From Osmia lignaria lignaria (Eukaryota; Arthropoda; Insecta; Hymenoptera; Megachilidae): a stretch of 64,000 nucleotides of DNA. Below are positions 42,401-53,807 of the stretch, piece by piece (the stretch's first letter is position 1; each line of letters opens with the position of its first letter). Under the pieces are notes generated by a model, which saw only the letters and a list, made by a program, of their open reading frames with translations, did not search any database and had not been told where the DNA came from. The DNA is taken from assembly GCF_051020975.1 (NCBI RefSeq), contig NC_135044.1, positions 808,501 to 872,500 of the forward strand. Direction: 5' to 3'. The translations under genes were made by a program, and so were the position numbers.

Positions 42401-44338
42401 GAAGATAAAAGATGAGGCTAGCTGTGCATCGAGTAGGAAAAAGGGAGACGGAGAAAGGTTGCGGAGCAGCGGACTGCGAGGAGCAAGTAAGAAAGGAACG
42501 ACCAGCTGTTTCCTCGTGTGACGTCACGCAGGTGCCTCACGGTCGGCTGGGGGAACGAAGGTGGACAGGTGGACAATGCTCTTAACCCTCTGCTCGTATC
42601 TGGATCCTGTTTCCCTACACGGCCATCAGTTTTTATATTTCGTAGCAAAAATATCGACTGATTTTTGCGTACGTAATAATCATAGAAGAGTATTAGTCGA
42701 ATCGAAAGAGGTGGTGCAAAGTAAAATCGTAACTCCGAATCCCGAGGGGAGAACGTGTCAACGAGAAAGCCGATGCAACATGCAACTCAACCCCCTTGCA
42801 ATAACATCCTACTTGCGCGTGTACGCATGCGTTTCCGACGTCCACACACACGGGTTCACGCACGTGCCCGCTATACACACCGAATACCTGCTACCTACAT
42901 ATGTACCACCTACATATTTCGTCGGAGAATCGACCGACCTACGAGCGAGGCAACTTCGGCCGATGTCATCTCCCGAGATCGTTCAATCTGCCCGAAAAGC
43001 GCTGAAAATACGATTGTTTCGCGTTATTTGCAACAGAGATTTTCCAACGATTCGTCCATTCGCCACGATTCATCGATTCTCACCCCTTTCTTTTTCCAAG
43101 CAGACAACACTGCGAGTTATAATATTTGAATCTTTATTATAGTCAACTTGCTACGTCGAATGTATCGAATATACAGTATATTCAGCTTCTGTTCGGTGAT
43201 TGTCTAGAAAGGTTGAACGGGTTTCCATGGATTTCCATGGTTAAATTTACCGACTGCGTGGTCCTCGGACCGTGTCATAAATACGAAGACCCGTAACCAC
43301 CATTGATGCCAAAGCAACCGTATTTTTAAAATATGCCAGAGGCTTCAGGGGTTCGGTGGTGCTTGCTCGTCTTAAAAGCACCTCCGCAAACTGGACCGGA
43401 GCGATTAATCACGAACGTTATCTTATCAATGATGCGTCGCGAACAGTCCTCGGCTATGACAGGTTTGTGCAACATCACGGATTCGCCAATAACGCTCAAT
43501 CCTGTTGCATTTTACACGAGGCTAATTTTTGCAATAACGGGGTACGAAAAAGTTTCTTCGTTTGTCCCAATTAGTTTAGCTATTGTAATTTCTTGAAAAT
43601 ACTGGTGTAGTAGGCAAACAATAGGCCTAGACTGAAGGGTTCGGGTAATCAAAAGGTTTGTACAGCGGCAAAAGCATCGATTCGGATAACGCGGAGTCTT
43701 GCCATGCTTGGCTTCGAATTCCCTAAGTAGGCAGGTATGCGCGTGACTAACAGTGTCTCGGGCGGGAGAGAAACGATCGGCGGGTCACTGTTCGCCGCGT
43801 CCTTGTCTGGCTCGCCAGGGATCCGTATCTTTCCCTCTCGCTCCTTCATCCCTGCTCTCTTACAATTAGCTGTCCAAGGTATCCGAAGGAGGATTACTCA
43901 TCCGAGCACATTGTTTTCATTGTCCACGAGTTATGATGCCATAGTCGATAGGATCTGAGACAGAAACCGAGGAAGGACACGGTAGACTACCTATGCCCAG
44001 GTATCCCGACATTTTTCCCTTTCGAAAATTCTTCCTTCGTCTGTTTCACTGTCTTTGACTATGCGTAACCGAGTCTAATCGCTTGGCAGATGAAAAATAT
44101 TATTGTCGTTATGACCGTGAACCCTATGAATACCGAATGTTCAACGGAGCAACGAACTTTCTTACTTTTAACACATTGATTGCTAGGCTAAAGCCGTTGA
44201 AAATTTCATTAAGTATTACTTTTGTCTTCACAAATCTTATGTATCTTATCTTCAAAATACTTCATTATATTTTCATCCATAATTGCAAGTATCTAATACC
44301 GAGTATTTCCACTTAGGTAGGTCAAAGAATTCCTAACA
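39462..44338. other. Long non-coding stretch
   Basis: No supported gene in nearly 5 kb. The frames at 41.5-42.1 kb and 42.56-43.14 kb (up to 193 codons) overlap others on the opposite strand and show no motif. A CRE palindrome at 42519 is listed separately. Two GTTCGGTGGTGCTTGC-region frames at 43.33-43.6 kb overlap in different phases and remain unexplained. Confidence 0.4.
42519..42526. promoter_or_regulatory. CRE palindrome (GTGACGTCAC)
   Basis: A 10-bp perfect palindrome containing the full CRE, next to an E-box (CAGCTG, 42503-42508). No core promoter was recognised nearby. Confidence 0.35.
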
Positions 44339-44797
44339 CAGTAAAACCTGGATAAATGCAACCGAGATTGGGACCCAGTAGTTGCATTTATCCAGGCGAG
44401 GTGTCGATTCTGGGCATTTAAATGTTGCATTTATCCAGGCGATGTGTCGATTCTGAGTCCGTACACATCTTTTATATTCAGTCATGGAGACAATTCTATG
44501 TTGTTTATTCTATTACTATTGTTTATAAATATAATTCAAACTATATCGTGTTTGGTGTCATTTTAATCAGAAAAATCTCACAAGTGCGTTAGTAAAAGTT
44601 TCATTAAGAAAAAGTTAAAAATAAAAAAGTTTTATCGTTCAATTAGTATTAGTCACACCGATATTACGGTCGGATCATATTACACGGTTTCCTCGTCGAG
44701 CGGCTCGGTTCGCCTAGAGGGATCCCCCCAAGTGGAGGGTATAGCGATGTTGCACTTATCCAAGCATTCTTTCCTTCCATTTATCCAGGTTGTACTG
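44339..44797. mobile_element. pogo/Tigger-like MITE, copy 2 (single right end)
   Basis: CAGTAAAACCTGGATAAATG at the left and CATTTATCCAGGTTGTACTG at the right. TA follows on the right; the left flank is CA, so one target copy has mutated. This 459-bp copy lacks the tandem right-end duplication of copies 1 and 3 and carries two, not three, left sub-repeats. It is a useful reference for the basic structure. The interior (44553-44760) is over 90 percent identical by eye to copy 1. Confidence 0.88.
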
Positions 44798-44799
44798 TA

Positions 44800-47700
44800 A
44801 TATGAGTGATGGATTCCTATTGAAATTCAAGCGTCGTGGCGATCAAAGTGTTAAAGAAAAATTATGAATAGGTTGATAAAAGGACGTAATACTATTAATC
44901 GATCGATCGTGTCGGTGCGTGCGACGACAAGACGCCTCGTATTTTGCAAAAGTGTTTTTGTCGAGTGGCAGAGCCCAAGTACGTTGCTATTTAAACAGCT
45001 GCTTGGTGGAATCTCGCGTTTGACCTATAATTAAATGCGCTATTTTTCGCCGCACGCCAATTTCACTCTCGATGGCTTCTCGAAAATGCTCGTTTCTTTG
45101 GAATAGCGTATCGCGTCGCGTCGGAGGTTGGTTTTTTCAAAGAAACATCCCTCTTCTCCTGTTCTTTGCATTCAAATTCCACGGAATAGCGCCATCTCGG
45201 TGAGACGACGATATTTCTTCTTTTCGAAGAACTCTATTTCACGAGTTAAAGTTAAGGCATGGAGATGCCAAGGGATCTACAGAGAGAGAGATCGTTAGCT
45301 GGTGGTTGGAGGAAGGAAAGGCTATAAAATCTACCGGTAATCCGTGTCAACGGACGTAATGGAAGGTTAACAAATTCCGCGTGAGTTTATGAAAGAAGCA
45401 CGGACGTTGCGGAAGCCGAACAAGATAACGCCTGGCCAGATCCTGTAAACACTGTTATCAGCGCCGCGATCGCAACTCCCTGTATTGTAATCGCGAGAAA
45501 GGAGGATACCAAAGCCGTGTACAACTTAGACTTCTTTCACTGTCTCGATCGAGAAAAATTCCTTTTTATTACAATAAAGATGGTTACACGTTTAATAGAA
45601 GTTAGAGAATCGACGTGTCGACGAGCCAGGCGTTTTCGAAGGTGACCAAAGCCGTTTATAAATAGAGCCAACTCTGCCACTGAAAATAAAGACCAGAGTA
45701 GCACTCGTTCGACAAACGATTGCTCCGCTTTGATGCGTCGCGTCGCATCGCCTCCATTACGTATCCAGTAGACGCGCTGCGTTTCGTGCTTAGAACCTAA
45801 ATAAACAAATAAACCGTGTTCTACGATTCTTTTTAACTAAAAGCAAGCCTCAGTTGCCGAGAAGTGTAGATGTACAAAAGATAGCAACACTGGATGCTCG
45901 ACGGTAGACCGATTACGTAACCGGTTGCCGGTTTAATGATACTTCGATGGGATCTATCATTTCGTTCAAAACAATGATCGCTCGATTGGCTAACTGTACA
46001 ATTATGCTTTTGTAACGGCCCGTTCAAAATTAACTTTCACTTCTTTCCGTCGAAGGAAACTGTATCTGGCCGTCCGTTGCAAATCGGACATCTTGATTTC
46101 TATTTCAACCGATGTGCCAACTTATCGACAAGGTCGAGAATACAATTATTTCTTCCCTTTTTCTTTCACTATCGAAACGTACAAACGTTGCGTGTAAAGA
46201 ACGCAAATGGCGAAGTTATTGTTTATTAGAGGCAGAGGCTGGAACTCCGTGTGTATTGCTTAGGAATGAAAGCTATACGTTATCCGTGAGATCCCTAGGA
46301 AAGTCGATGGAACCAGAAAGGAGAACGAGGGTGAATGTTGTGCGAGAGAGAGGGAGAGAGAGAAGCAGTGTGGTAGCGATGGGGGAGATGGTTGGGTCGG
46401 AGGGAGAAAGGTGAAAAAAAAAAGAAAAGAAAAGCCAGAGAGGCGACACGAAGGACGGCTTTCCACTTGTGTTCGACCATTTTCATTAGAGGCCCACCGA
46501 GATGTTTATATCGTGTTACAAGCACCCATGAATTTCTTACAAAAAAACGTTCATGTTTTACGCGTCTTTTCAGAAAGTCTCTATTCGACTACCATTCTGT
46601 GATCAAATTTACCATTAAATTTACCATTTATGGATTATTTTTTTGGTACATTTCAATGAACAGCAGAGACGCGAAACAAGATTGCTCGAATATACCTGTC
46701 GTGAATTCGAATGGTTGCCTATATATGTATACTAGTCCCTGACCTAACCTATCGGAAAACGTGGAATTATCAGAGCGTACGCTGCTTGTTTCGCGAGCGC
46801 TTATTCGCATTTTAATTTTATACCAACGAAACCGGTCCATATGTCAAATCGAATATTTTCCATTCGCGAGATTACCTTCGGTCGTACCTAGAACCATACA
46901 GTTTTCAAATTACGTTATTCCTTACAAATGAACGTATTTGTTAAGAATTCGTGACGAGGTGATTCGTACAATAGGAACGGGCGCAATGGCATATCGAGCA
47001 TCAGACCCATCCATGCTGATCGATCTTCCGGTGTGGCGCGACTAACTGTGAAAAGCTGTCGGCGCCGGCAGCGCCGCCGTCCTCCTCCTCGACGTCGACG
47101 TCATCGTCGTCGTCGTTACTCTCGTCTCATAGTCGGGACCCTTTCGCAGCATCGTCCGATAACGAGCATGTTTTACGCACCACACCAAAATAATCCGATT
47201 ACCGGGCCAAGCTGGCTTGCAAAAAGGCGCCTTCGAAACGGAGGAAAAAAAAGGGCGGGAGAAAAAAAAATGAGGTCCTTAACCTCTTTGAGTCGGTGCT
47301 GTTTTACCTGCGATTTGACTAATTTTTAACGAACTCGTTCAATCGTTTCGTTTAAATCGGATTCATCGATTCGGAACATCATTGGTCCGAATTACCTTTT
47401 CGCAAGGTTCCTTTTTTTTTTCATTATTTATAATTAGTATAAATTTTGAGTATTAACATTCACGATTGATGGAAGAAATTGGGGAATTCGACTGTTGTGG
47501 TTGCTCGAATTTTTAGTAGTTTGCATAACGTTAGGTGAAAGTTGAACTGGAAAGGTAAGGGCCGCTTAACGCAATCCGTTCCGAGATCGAAACCTCTCCC
47601 ATGGAAAGTGAAATTTTTTTTTTTTTATTTCTCTTCTTTCGCCTCGTAATACGCGTACCGCTTAACGAGCCCACCATTGGACGATTTTTAACCTGAATAT

Positions 47701-48720
47701 TTTTTGTTTGCTCATTAATTTCCTTGTTCGTTACCGTATTTACACGATTAACTTATTTTTGCATATGCGAAATGGCGCGTGTTTGAACGATCAGGGAAAT
47801 ATAAAAGGTTAGAGAGCGGCAGGTGGGCGCGAAAAGTACCCGCGACCGATATCTTCGGAACGCCTGTTTATCGATTTGCCAGGAGATGGTAGTATACAAT
47901 GCCTGTTATACTGGCACAACTTGTGTTTCTACACAGAGAAGCGGGATCAGATTTCGAGGGATCGGGTCGTGAATGCTCCCTAAGAAGAGACCGACCTGGC
48001 AACTTCTTCGACTTTCGTGTTGGCTTCCATTACACTTTCCTAACCAGGAAAATGGGAAAGAAAATTATTAATTTCTCTCCAGCATGCATATGCCTAATGA
48101 ACGCGTTAATTTGTTCGTTTTTTTCAAGAAGTTAACTCGACTCCCATGACAGGAGGTTAGGAATGTTGCAAGGCTGGAAATGTCTGTGTACGTTGGAACG
48201 AGTGAAAGAGAAAGAAGAAAGTCCAGTGACCAGTTAGAAATAAAACAAACTATGCAGGCAGGTAGGCTTTCGAGTTCTCGAAAGTCCGGGGCCTTCTATC
48301 AGCAAGGGAGGTTACTAACCGTGGCAGAAAATAGGGGTTGGTACATAGAGAGCAATGGAGCCGAGGTTCCATTGAGAACCGTCAAAGCAGCCCCTACAAT
48401 CGCTGGTGCAGCCAGGTCGAGGGTGCACCTCGGTTAACCCCGTCTATTCGCTATTCCAAATAATAATTTCCCACGTGTTATTAATGCTTTTTCTGCCTTT
48501 CACTCGTATGGCTACTCTCTCCTTCTTTTCGACACCGTCTGAGAAAATATCTATTAATTAAAAATTATTCCAACGCAAAGTTGATGATCCGATTTGAAAA
48601 TTTAAGCGATCAGAGTGGAGGGTGAAACAAGGAAGCTAACGTGCTTTCTAATATTTACAAATAACCGCACCCGATTAACCAGAAAGCCGACAGCGAACGA
48701 GTTGGACTCTGTTTCAGCCA
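44800..48720. other. Non-coding stretch
   Basis: No supported gene. At 47044-47190 a plus-strand frame would read as a serine-rich run (APAAPPSSSSTSTSSSSSLL) but lacks an ATG and splice signals. It is noted as a finding. Purine-rich sequence lies at 46310-46440. Confidence 0.4.
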
Positions 48721-48734
48721 CCATTGTGCCTAGA

Positions 48735-48762
48735 GGGGGGGGGGGGGGGGGGGGGGGGGGGG
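48735..48762. repeat. 28-base G homopolymer
   Basis: Twenty-eight consecutive G residues on the plus strand, followed about 100 bp later by an 18-base A run (48861-48878). Such long G runs are rare in insect genomes, form G-quadruplexes, and are prone to sequencing length error. Confidence 0.9.
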
Positions 48763-48860
48763 ATGAATTGACCTCCACCGAAACAGCGTACACGCATAAT
48801 GGAACAGAGGCTAATGAATTGCAAAGTGATCGTCGTTGACGTTGAAATTTTCTTACTCCG

Positions 48861-48878
48861 AAAAAAAAAAAAAAAAAA
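48861..48878. repeat. 18-base A homopolymer
   Basis: Eighteen consecutive A residues, an ordinary simple repeat. Confidence 0.9.
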
Positions 48879-48879
48879 C

Positions 48880-51800
48880 ATATTTCCAATCTTTGCTTTT
48901 CACGCGTTTGTAACGGAGTCAAACACGGAGAAGGTCGCGTTGAGATTCGAAACGGTAATCTGATTAGATATAAACTCCCGTTTGAGAGGAGAGATCGATA
49001 AGCCGTGGAGATAATCGGCGAAAGAATCGCGACGGCAAACGATTTAACCTATAACGTTTAGTGGCGTGACTAAAGATGCGAAGTTGCCGGAAACTCGAAG
49101 AGCTACTACTAAATCTTAGTTCAATAAACACTCCATAGAGCGTGTTACCGGAATTACCATGGCGTTAGTCTACTCGGAGATTAGTCCAACAGCTTAACGA
49201 TCCCCCCGAGGTCTGATGGAAATCGACCGTATCACTTGTTATTCGACGAACAAGATTATCGTGTCATCGGTTAATCGTTGGAAATAAATGTTACGTGTAT
49301 TCCATCCGGGTTGAAAAATGAATTTTCCTGTTAACTGTGAACAGGGAACGTCTCGGCGACGAGTTCCGATCGAATTTAACTTTAACGCCAGAGATGAAGG
49401 AGTTAAGGGTTGAATTTCGGTGGGCGCTGAGCAGATAAAAAGTCTCCTCGATGCGTCGGAGGTGTAAGTGGTTAGTTCCTGGACAGGATGTGCGGAGAGA
49501 ATTTTGAAACACGATGAAAATCGATCGGGCCGGCTGCTACATGCTCGGTTAAACCGGCTGTTCACGGATTGCCGGTCTGCTACGGTGACGCGTTGAGAAC
49601 GAGAACGAGAACGAGAACGAGAACGAGAACGAGAACGAGAACGCAACTGCGTGCTCGTGTGGGTTTGTTCTTGACAAGAGAAGAAAAACACAGACAAATA
49701 GAGGGAAACGGGAGCGGGCAGGGAGGGCGGGAATCTATAAACGAAGAGCGAGCGAACGAGCGAGGGTGGCTGGACGAGAAGGAGAGAGAAAGAAGTCCGA
49801 CAAAGCGGGAGAGCGAGAAGCAGAGCGAATCGATGAATACGAGGGAGACAAGGAACCTCGCGTCTGACCCATGGAGCGAGCGAGAACATAGAGTAAATGT
49901 AATCTAACGCGAGAGAGAAACAAAGTGAACGAGAGAAGCGTAAGCTCATCATCGTTCAACTGTGGAACGAGGGGACGAGTTAGCGAGCAAAAAACAGATG
50001 AATTATCGAACGAGAGAGATAGGAGCGCAAGAAAAGGGTGGACGCGTGCGACGATGAACAGCGAACATTGAACGGTGAAGAGTAACGAACAGAGAAGAAT
50101 AACGAATAAAACTCAATGAGAAGGATAAAAGCGTGAGCGTTAAAAAGGAATAAATTCATACGAGTACGCGAGCGGGACAGCTAAAGACAGAGAAAGGAGC
50201 AAGAGGATGCGAGTAAAAAAAAGAAAGAACAGAGCCACGTGACAATCGTACAAGAAAGAACGGTAAACGAACCAGAACGAAAAGCTCTCTCTTTCTCTCG
50301 TTGTAACGAAGAGAGAGAGAAAGAGAGAGAAAGCAGTGGAAAGAAGGAGACAGAGAAGATGACGAAGTTGGAGGGACGAAGTGGATCAACGCGAACCACG
50401 GACTCGTCTTTTCTCTCTCCGTTTCTCCTCCATTTTCCTTCTCCATTCGCGACGGAACTCTACCTACGAACTCGCTCTCTATACATATATCCTATTTTAC
50501 GTCCTTCCGTGCATTCGGTATTCGCGTATTCGTTTGAAAACGGCATCCCATCGGGGCGGTACTTTTTACCTTCGGTTACAATTATCACGAACGTTCGATT
50601 CGTACGCAATGGCGGTTACCCTGACACGAATTTCTTATTTTTCACTTTGTTTTTCACGCCGTTTCGTTTATACGATCCACGGGTTCCTTTTATCAACGCG
50701 TTAATTGTTATTCGTGCCGATAACGACGAATACGTGGTTTCGAGCGCGCCATTGTTTTTCGAGCGGTACTGTCTTGCCGGGTCGTAGTAAGTGGCGCAAC
50801 TCGAGAGATTCCCCGCCCCGACCATTATTCTACCTGAGATTCAGCAAACGCAATAGCTCGCGTCGATTTCTCAACTTTTACAGAAGGCTGTGCTCCGAAA
50901 CTGTAAAGGCACAGAAACCTCGTTACGGCAAACACGCCCAAGATTTTATTCACAGAAAAAGAAGAAAAAAACAGAATATTGCCTATTTTCGGCGCATCTT
51001 TATAGCGAAAACGATATTCGCGAACGGTGGCTCAGAGGAGACGGTCGGTCGATCGGCAGGAATTAAAATATCGAGCGTCTCGAATAGGAGAGCTCGGCTC
51101 GAGAGTTCTCCGTGAGAGTAAGAGAGAAGAATGAGACGCGGAGGAACGAAGAGAGGAGAGTCGAGTAGTCCTGGCTTATTCCCTCTTTCTCGCTCTCCAT
51201 TTCTCTCCTTTCTTTCTGTCCCTCCTCGCTGCCGCGCCGGCCGAAAGAAGGACAGGGGCTTTTGTTCTGGTTCGTGTACTGGATAATCCGTGTTTAAACG
51301 ATTTTAGTTGATGCTCTCGTGTAATATTATTGGACGGCGGGAATCCGTGCGTCGAACGCGCTATAGTTTCGGCAATGAAGCCTCGTTGCTTTCGAACCAC
51401 ATCTGTTGCGCGACGTTTGCGGACGTGGCAATGGGAATTCGGTGGACGGTCGTATGATATTACCATCGCTCGGTAGAGTTTTGTATCTTTGCAACAAAGT
51501 GGTAGCTCTGGCTTCTTTAAAGAAACGCGATGAAAATTAAAAGGAAAAGGAAGAGGAGAGGAAACGGTGAGTCAGGACTCGTTCGGTAGAGAAGCTGGTT
51601 AGTTGGGGAGCGTTGTACCCCGGCTGTCTTGTAATTGAACAGACACGAGCCACTAAACTTCCTGAGTCGGTTCCAGCTGTAGGGAGGAGAATCGTCCCTA
51701 TTTCTAGCCTACCGCTCTCCATCGGCTCAGGATTAGAAGCTTGTTTGTCCTCAGCATGGAATCCTCGGTGTTTCCGCTTTTCACCTACGATTTTCACATA

Positions 51801-53179
51801 GTATCTATTTTTACTCGTCACCACGCGACCGCCATCACCTCTCGCTTATCGTTCACGAATCTTTTCCTCGCTCGCTCCAACTTAACCATCGTCTTTTCAA
51901 CGAAACAAACCTTCTTCTTTTTTCTGAATTGCTGGAATTAATTCTGGACACTTTGAAGAAAAATATTCTTTATTTCATATTCTGCTATGCTAAATTGATA
52001 CCGTAATATTTTTATTGTAATCTATGATTCTTTAAATTTTAATTTTTAAAAATCTAAATCGTGTTGTTATTTTTGTTTTCGCAACGGAAAACGGCGAAGG
52101 ATGTGAAAGGATGTCCGAAGAAAAATATTCATTTCTTTCTACCTCCTTTGATGTGTTGCAATTGTAATTTTAACGCCCTGAAATTAGAAAACAATTATAT
52201 ATTGAATAATTTGAAGAAAAGCGAAATTTAAGTAAAAATTTAAAACTGTCCAGAATGAATTCCACTAGTGTACATATAACACGTTCGTATGAAATTTCGT
52301 GCCGAAAGTTTGATTTCCGGCGATACGCGGTGCTAAATTTGGACAACGATTCTCTTTTCGAAGAAAGGCATAAGTCGAGCGATAACGATCATTGTGACAC
52401 ACGCTGGTCGTCCGCCGTCGAAGGCCAGGCTTTCGAGGTTGAAAATTCTTCTACTAATTTATTCGAATACGCTCGGCTTCGTGACGAACCGTACGTAGTC
52501 CGCTGCAGCAGCACTGGCAAGGCGGCTCCCAAAATCCGGCAATCTTTTTATTTAATAATTTTATTAAAATAGATTTCTCACGAGCCCGAATAGCGGACGA
52601 AGTAGACCTCGTAAGGTTATCTGTTTCCAATGAAACGTTTTCAATAATATCGACTTTTGGCCGAGGGTCGCGTGTAAACTGTACACGGGCTAGGCTGTGT
52701 GCGAGCGGTATTACAGTATTCTCTTGCAAACTGTCGCCGACTCTGATCCCTTCGATTCGAATGTCGAAAAGTCCTCTCCTCTCTTTCTGCGAGTTGGTTT
52801 GATTCGAAGAGCAAAGAAAGCGGCGGGGAAGCGTCCTCTTTGAAAGTAAGTACCAGCTTTGACCGTGTCTTGGTGGGATCGTAGCGGAATTACCGAAGGG
52901 TTAAAAGGGTTAAACGGGGCAAGACCTTTGGAATTCGAAGGACCCACCACTAAGGCGCCTTTCTGCCGTGAATTCGTAGCGAGGGAAACGCGGCGCACGT
53001 TCATTGACTTTGCGGGAAACGTTGAGATTTAATATCGCGAAGAAAGGACGTTGCGTTGCTGGCGTGGCCACCGGAGAAAGGACTTTTATCGTAGAAAATA
53101 AGTTGAAAGTTGTTGAACGCCGAGCGAGCGCACTGTTCGAACGGTGAGAGGTTCTTCCCGATAGCGACGTAACGCGATA
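48880..53179. other. Non-coding stretch with long purine tract
   Basis: From about 49590 to 50370 the plus strand is mostly purine (GA-rich), including the GAGAAC repeat, which explains long minus-strand frames with (RS)n or plus-strand frames with (RT)n. A frame at 52255-52572 (105 codons, charged) is unrecognised. No gene is supported. Confidence 0.45.
49595..49643. repeat. (GAGAAC)n tandem repeat, about 8 copies
   Basis: A perfect 6-bp repeat. In one minus-strand phase it encodes (RS)n, which is the only reason for the 237-codon frame there. Confidence 0.95.
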
Positions 53180-53805
53180 CAGTAAAAGCTGGATATATGC
53201 AACAAACATTGGGACCCAGACGTTGCATATATCCAGCCGAGGTGTCGATTCTGGGCATTTAAACGTTACATATATCCAGCCGAGGTGTCGATTCTGGGCA
53301 TGTAATGTTGCATATATCCATATCAGCGGCGATACGTATTCTACTTTCGTACACAACATGCGACGTGTTGCATGTTGCATGTTGCGTGTTTGATGCATCT
53401 TTGGTGTAGGGCCTGCCTTATGTTTGGTATCATTTTAATCAGAAAAATCTCACAAATGCGTTAGTAAAAGTTTCATTAAGAAAAAGTTAAAAATAAAAAA
53501 GTTTTATCGTTGAATTAGTATTAGTCACATCGGTATAACGGTTCGGATCGTATTACACGGCTTCCTCGTCGAGCGTCTCGGTTCGCTTAGGGGGATCCCC
53601 CTAAGTGGAGGGGTTAGCGATGTTGCATTTATCCAAGCATTCTTTCGTTGCATTTATCCAGGTTTTACTGTAACGGTTCGAATCGTATTATACGGCTTCC
53701 TCGTCGAGCGTCTCGGTTCGCTTAGGGGGATCCCTCCAAGTGGAGGGGATAGCGATGTTGCATATATTCAGCCAATCTTTCGTTGCATATATCCAGCTTT
53801 TACTG
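53180..53805. mobile_element. pogo/Tigger-like MITE, copy 3 (variant TIRs)
   Basis: CAGTAAAAGCTGGATATATG at the left and CATATATCCAGCTTTTACTG at the right are perfect inverted repeats, flanked by TA (53178-53179, 53806-53807). Both outer ends carry the TATATCCAGC variant. An inner right end at about 53645-53670 keeps the TTTATCCAGG form of copies 1 and 2. The left arm has three end-like sub-repeats spaced about 41 bp apart, also of the TATATCC type. The interior (53416-53515) is shared with the other copies. Confidence 0.88.
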
Positions 53806-53807
53806 TA

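Noticed and set aside
42561..43142. 193-codon plus-strand frame
   Set aside because: Overlapped by another 124-codon frame in a different phase, no recognisable motif and no splice or poly(A) context.
48180..48437. 85-codon plus-strand frame starting MSVYVGTSERERR
   Set aside because: No motif, no supporting promoter or poly(A) signal, and length is within chance expectation for this composition.
49239..49952. 237-codon minus-strand frame with an (RS) run
   Set aside because: The RS run is produced by the GAGAAC hexamer repeat and the rest lies in a stop-poor polypurine tract; no domain or splice structure.
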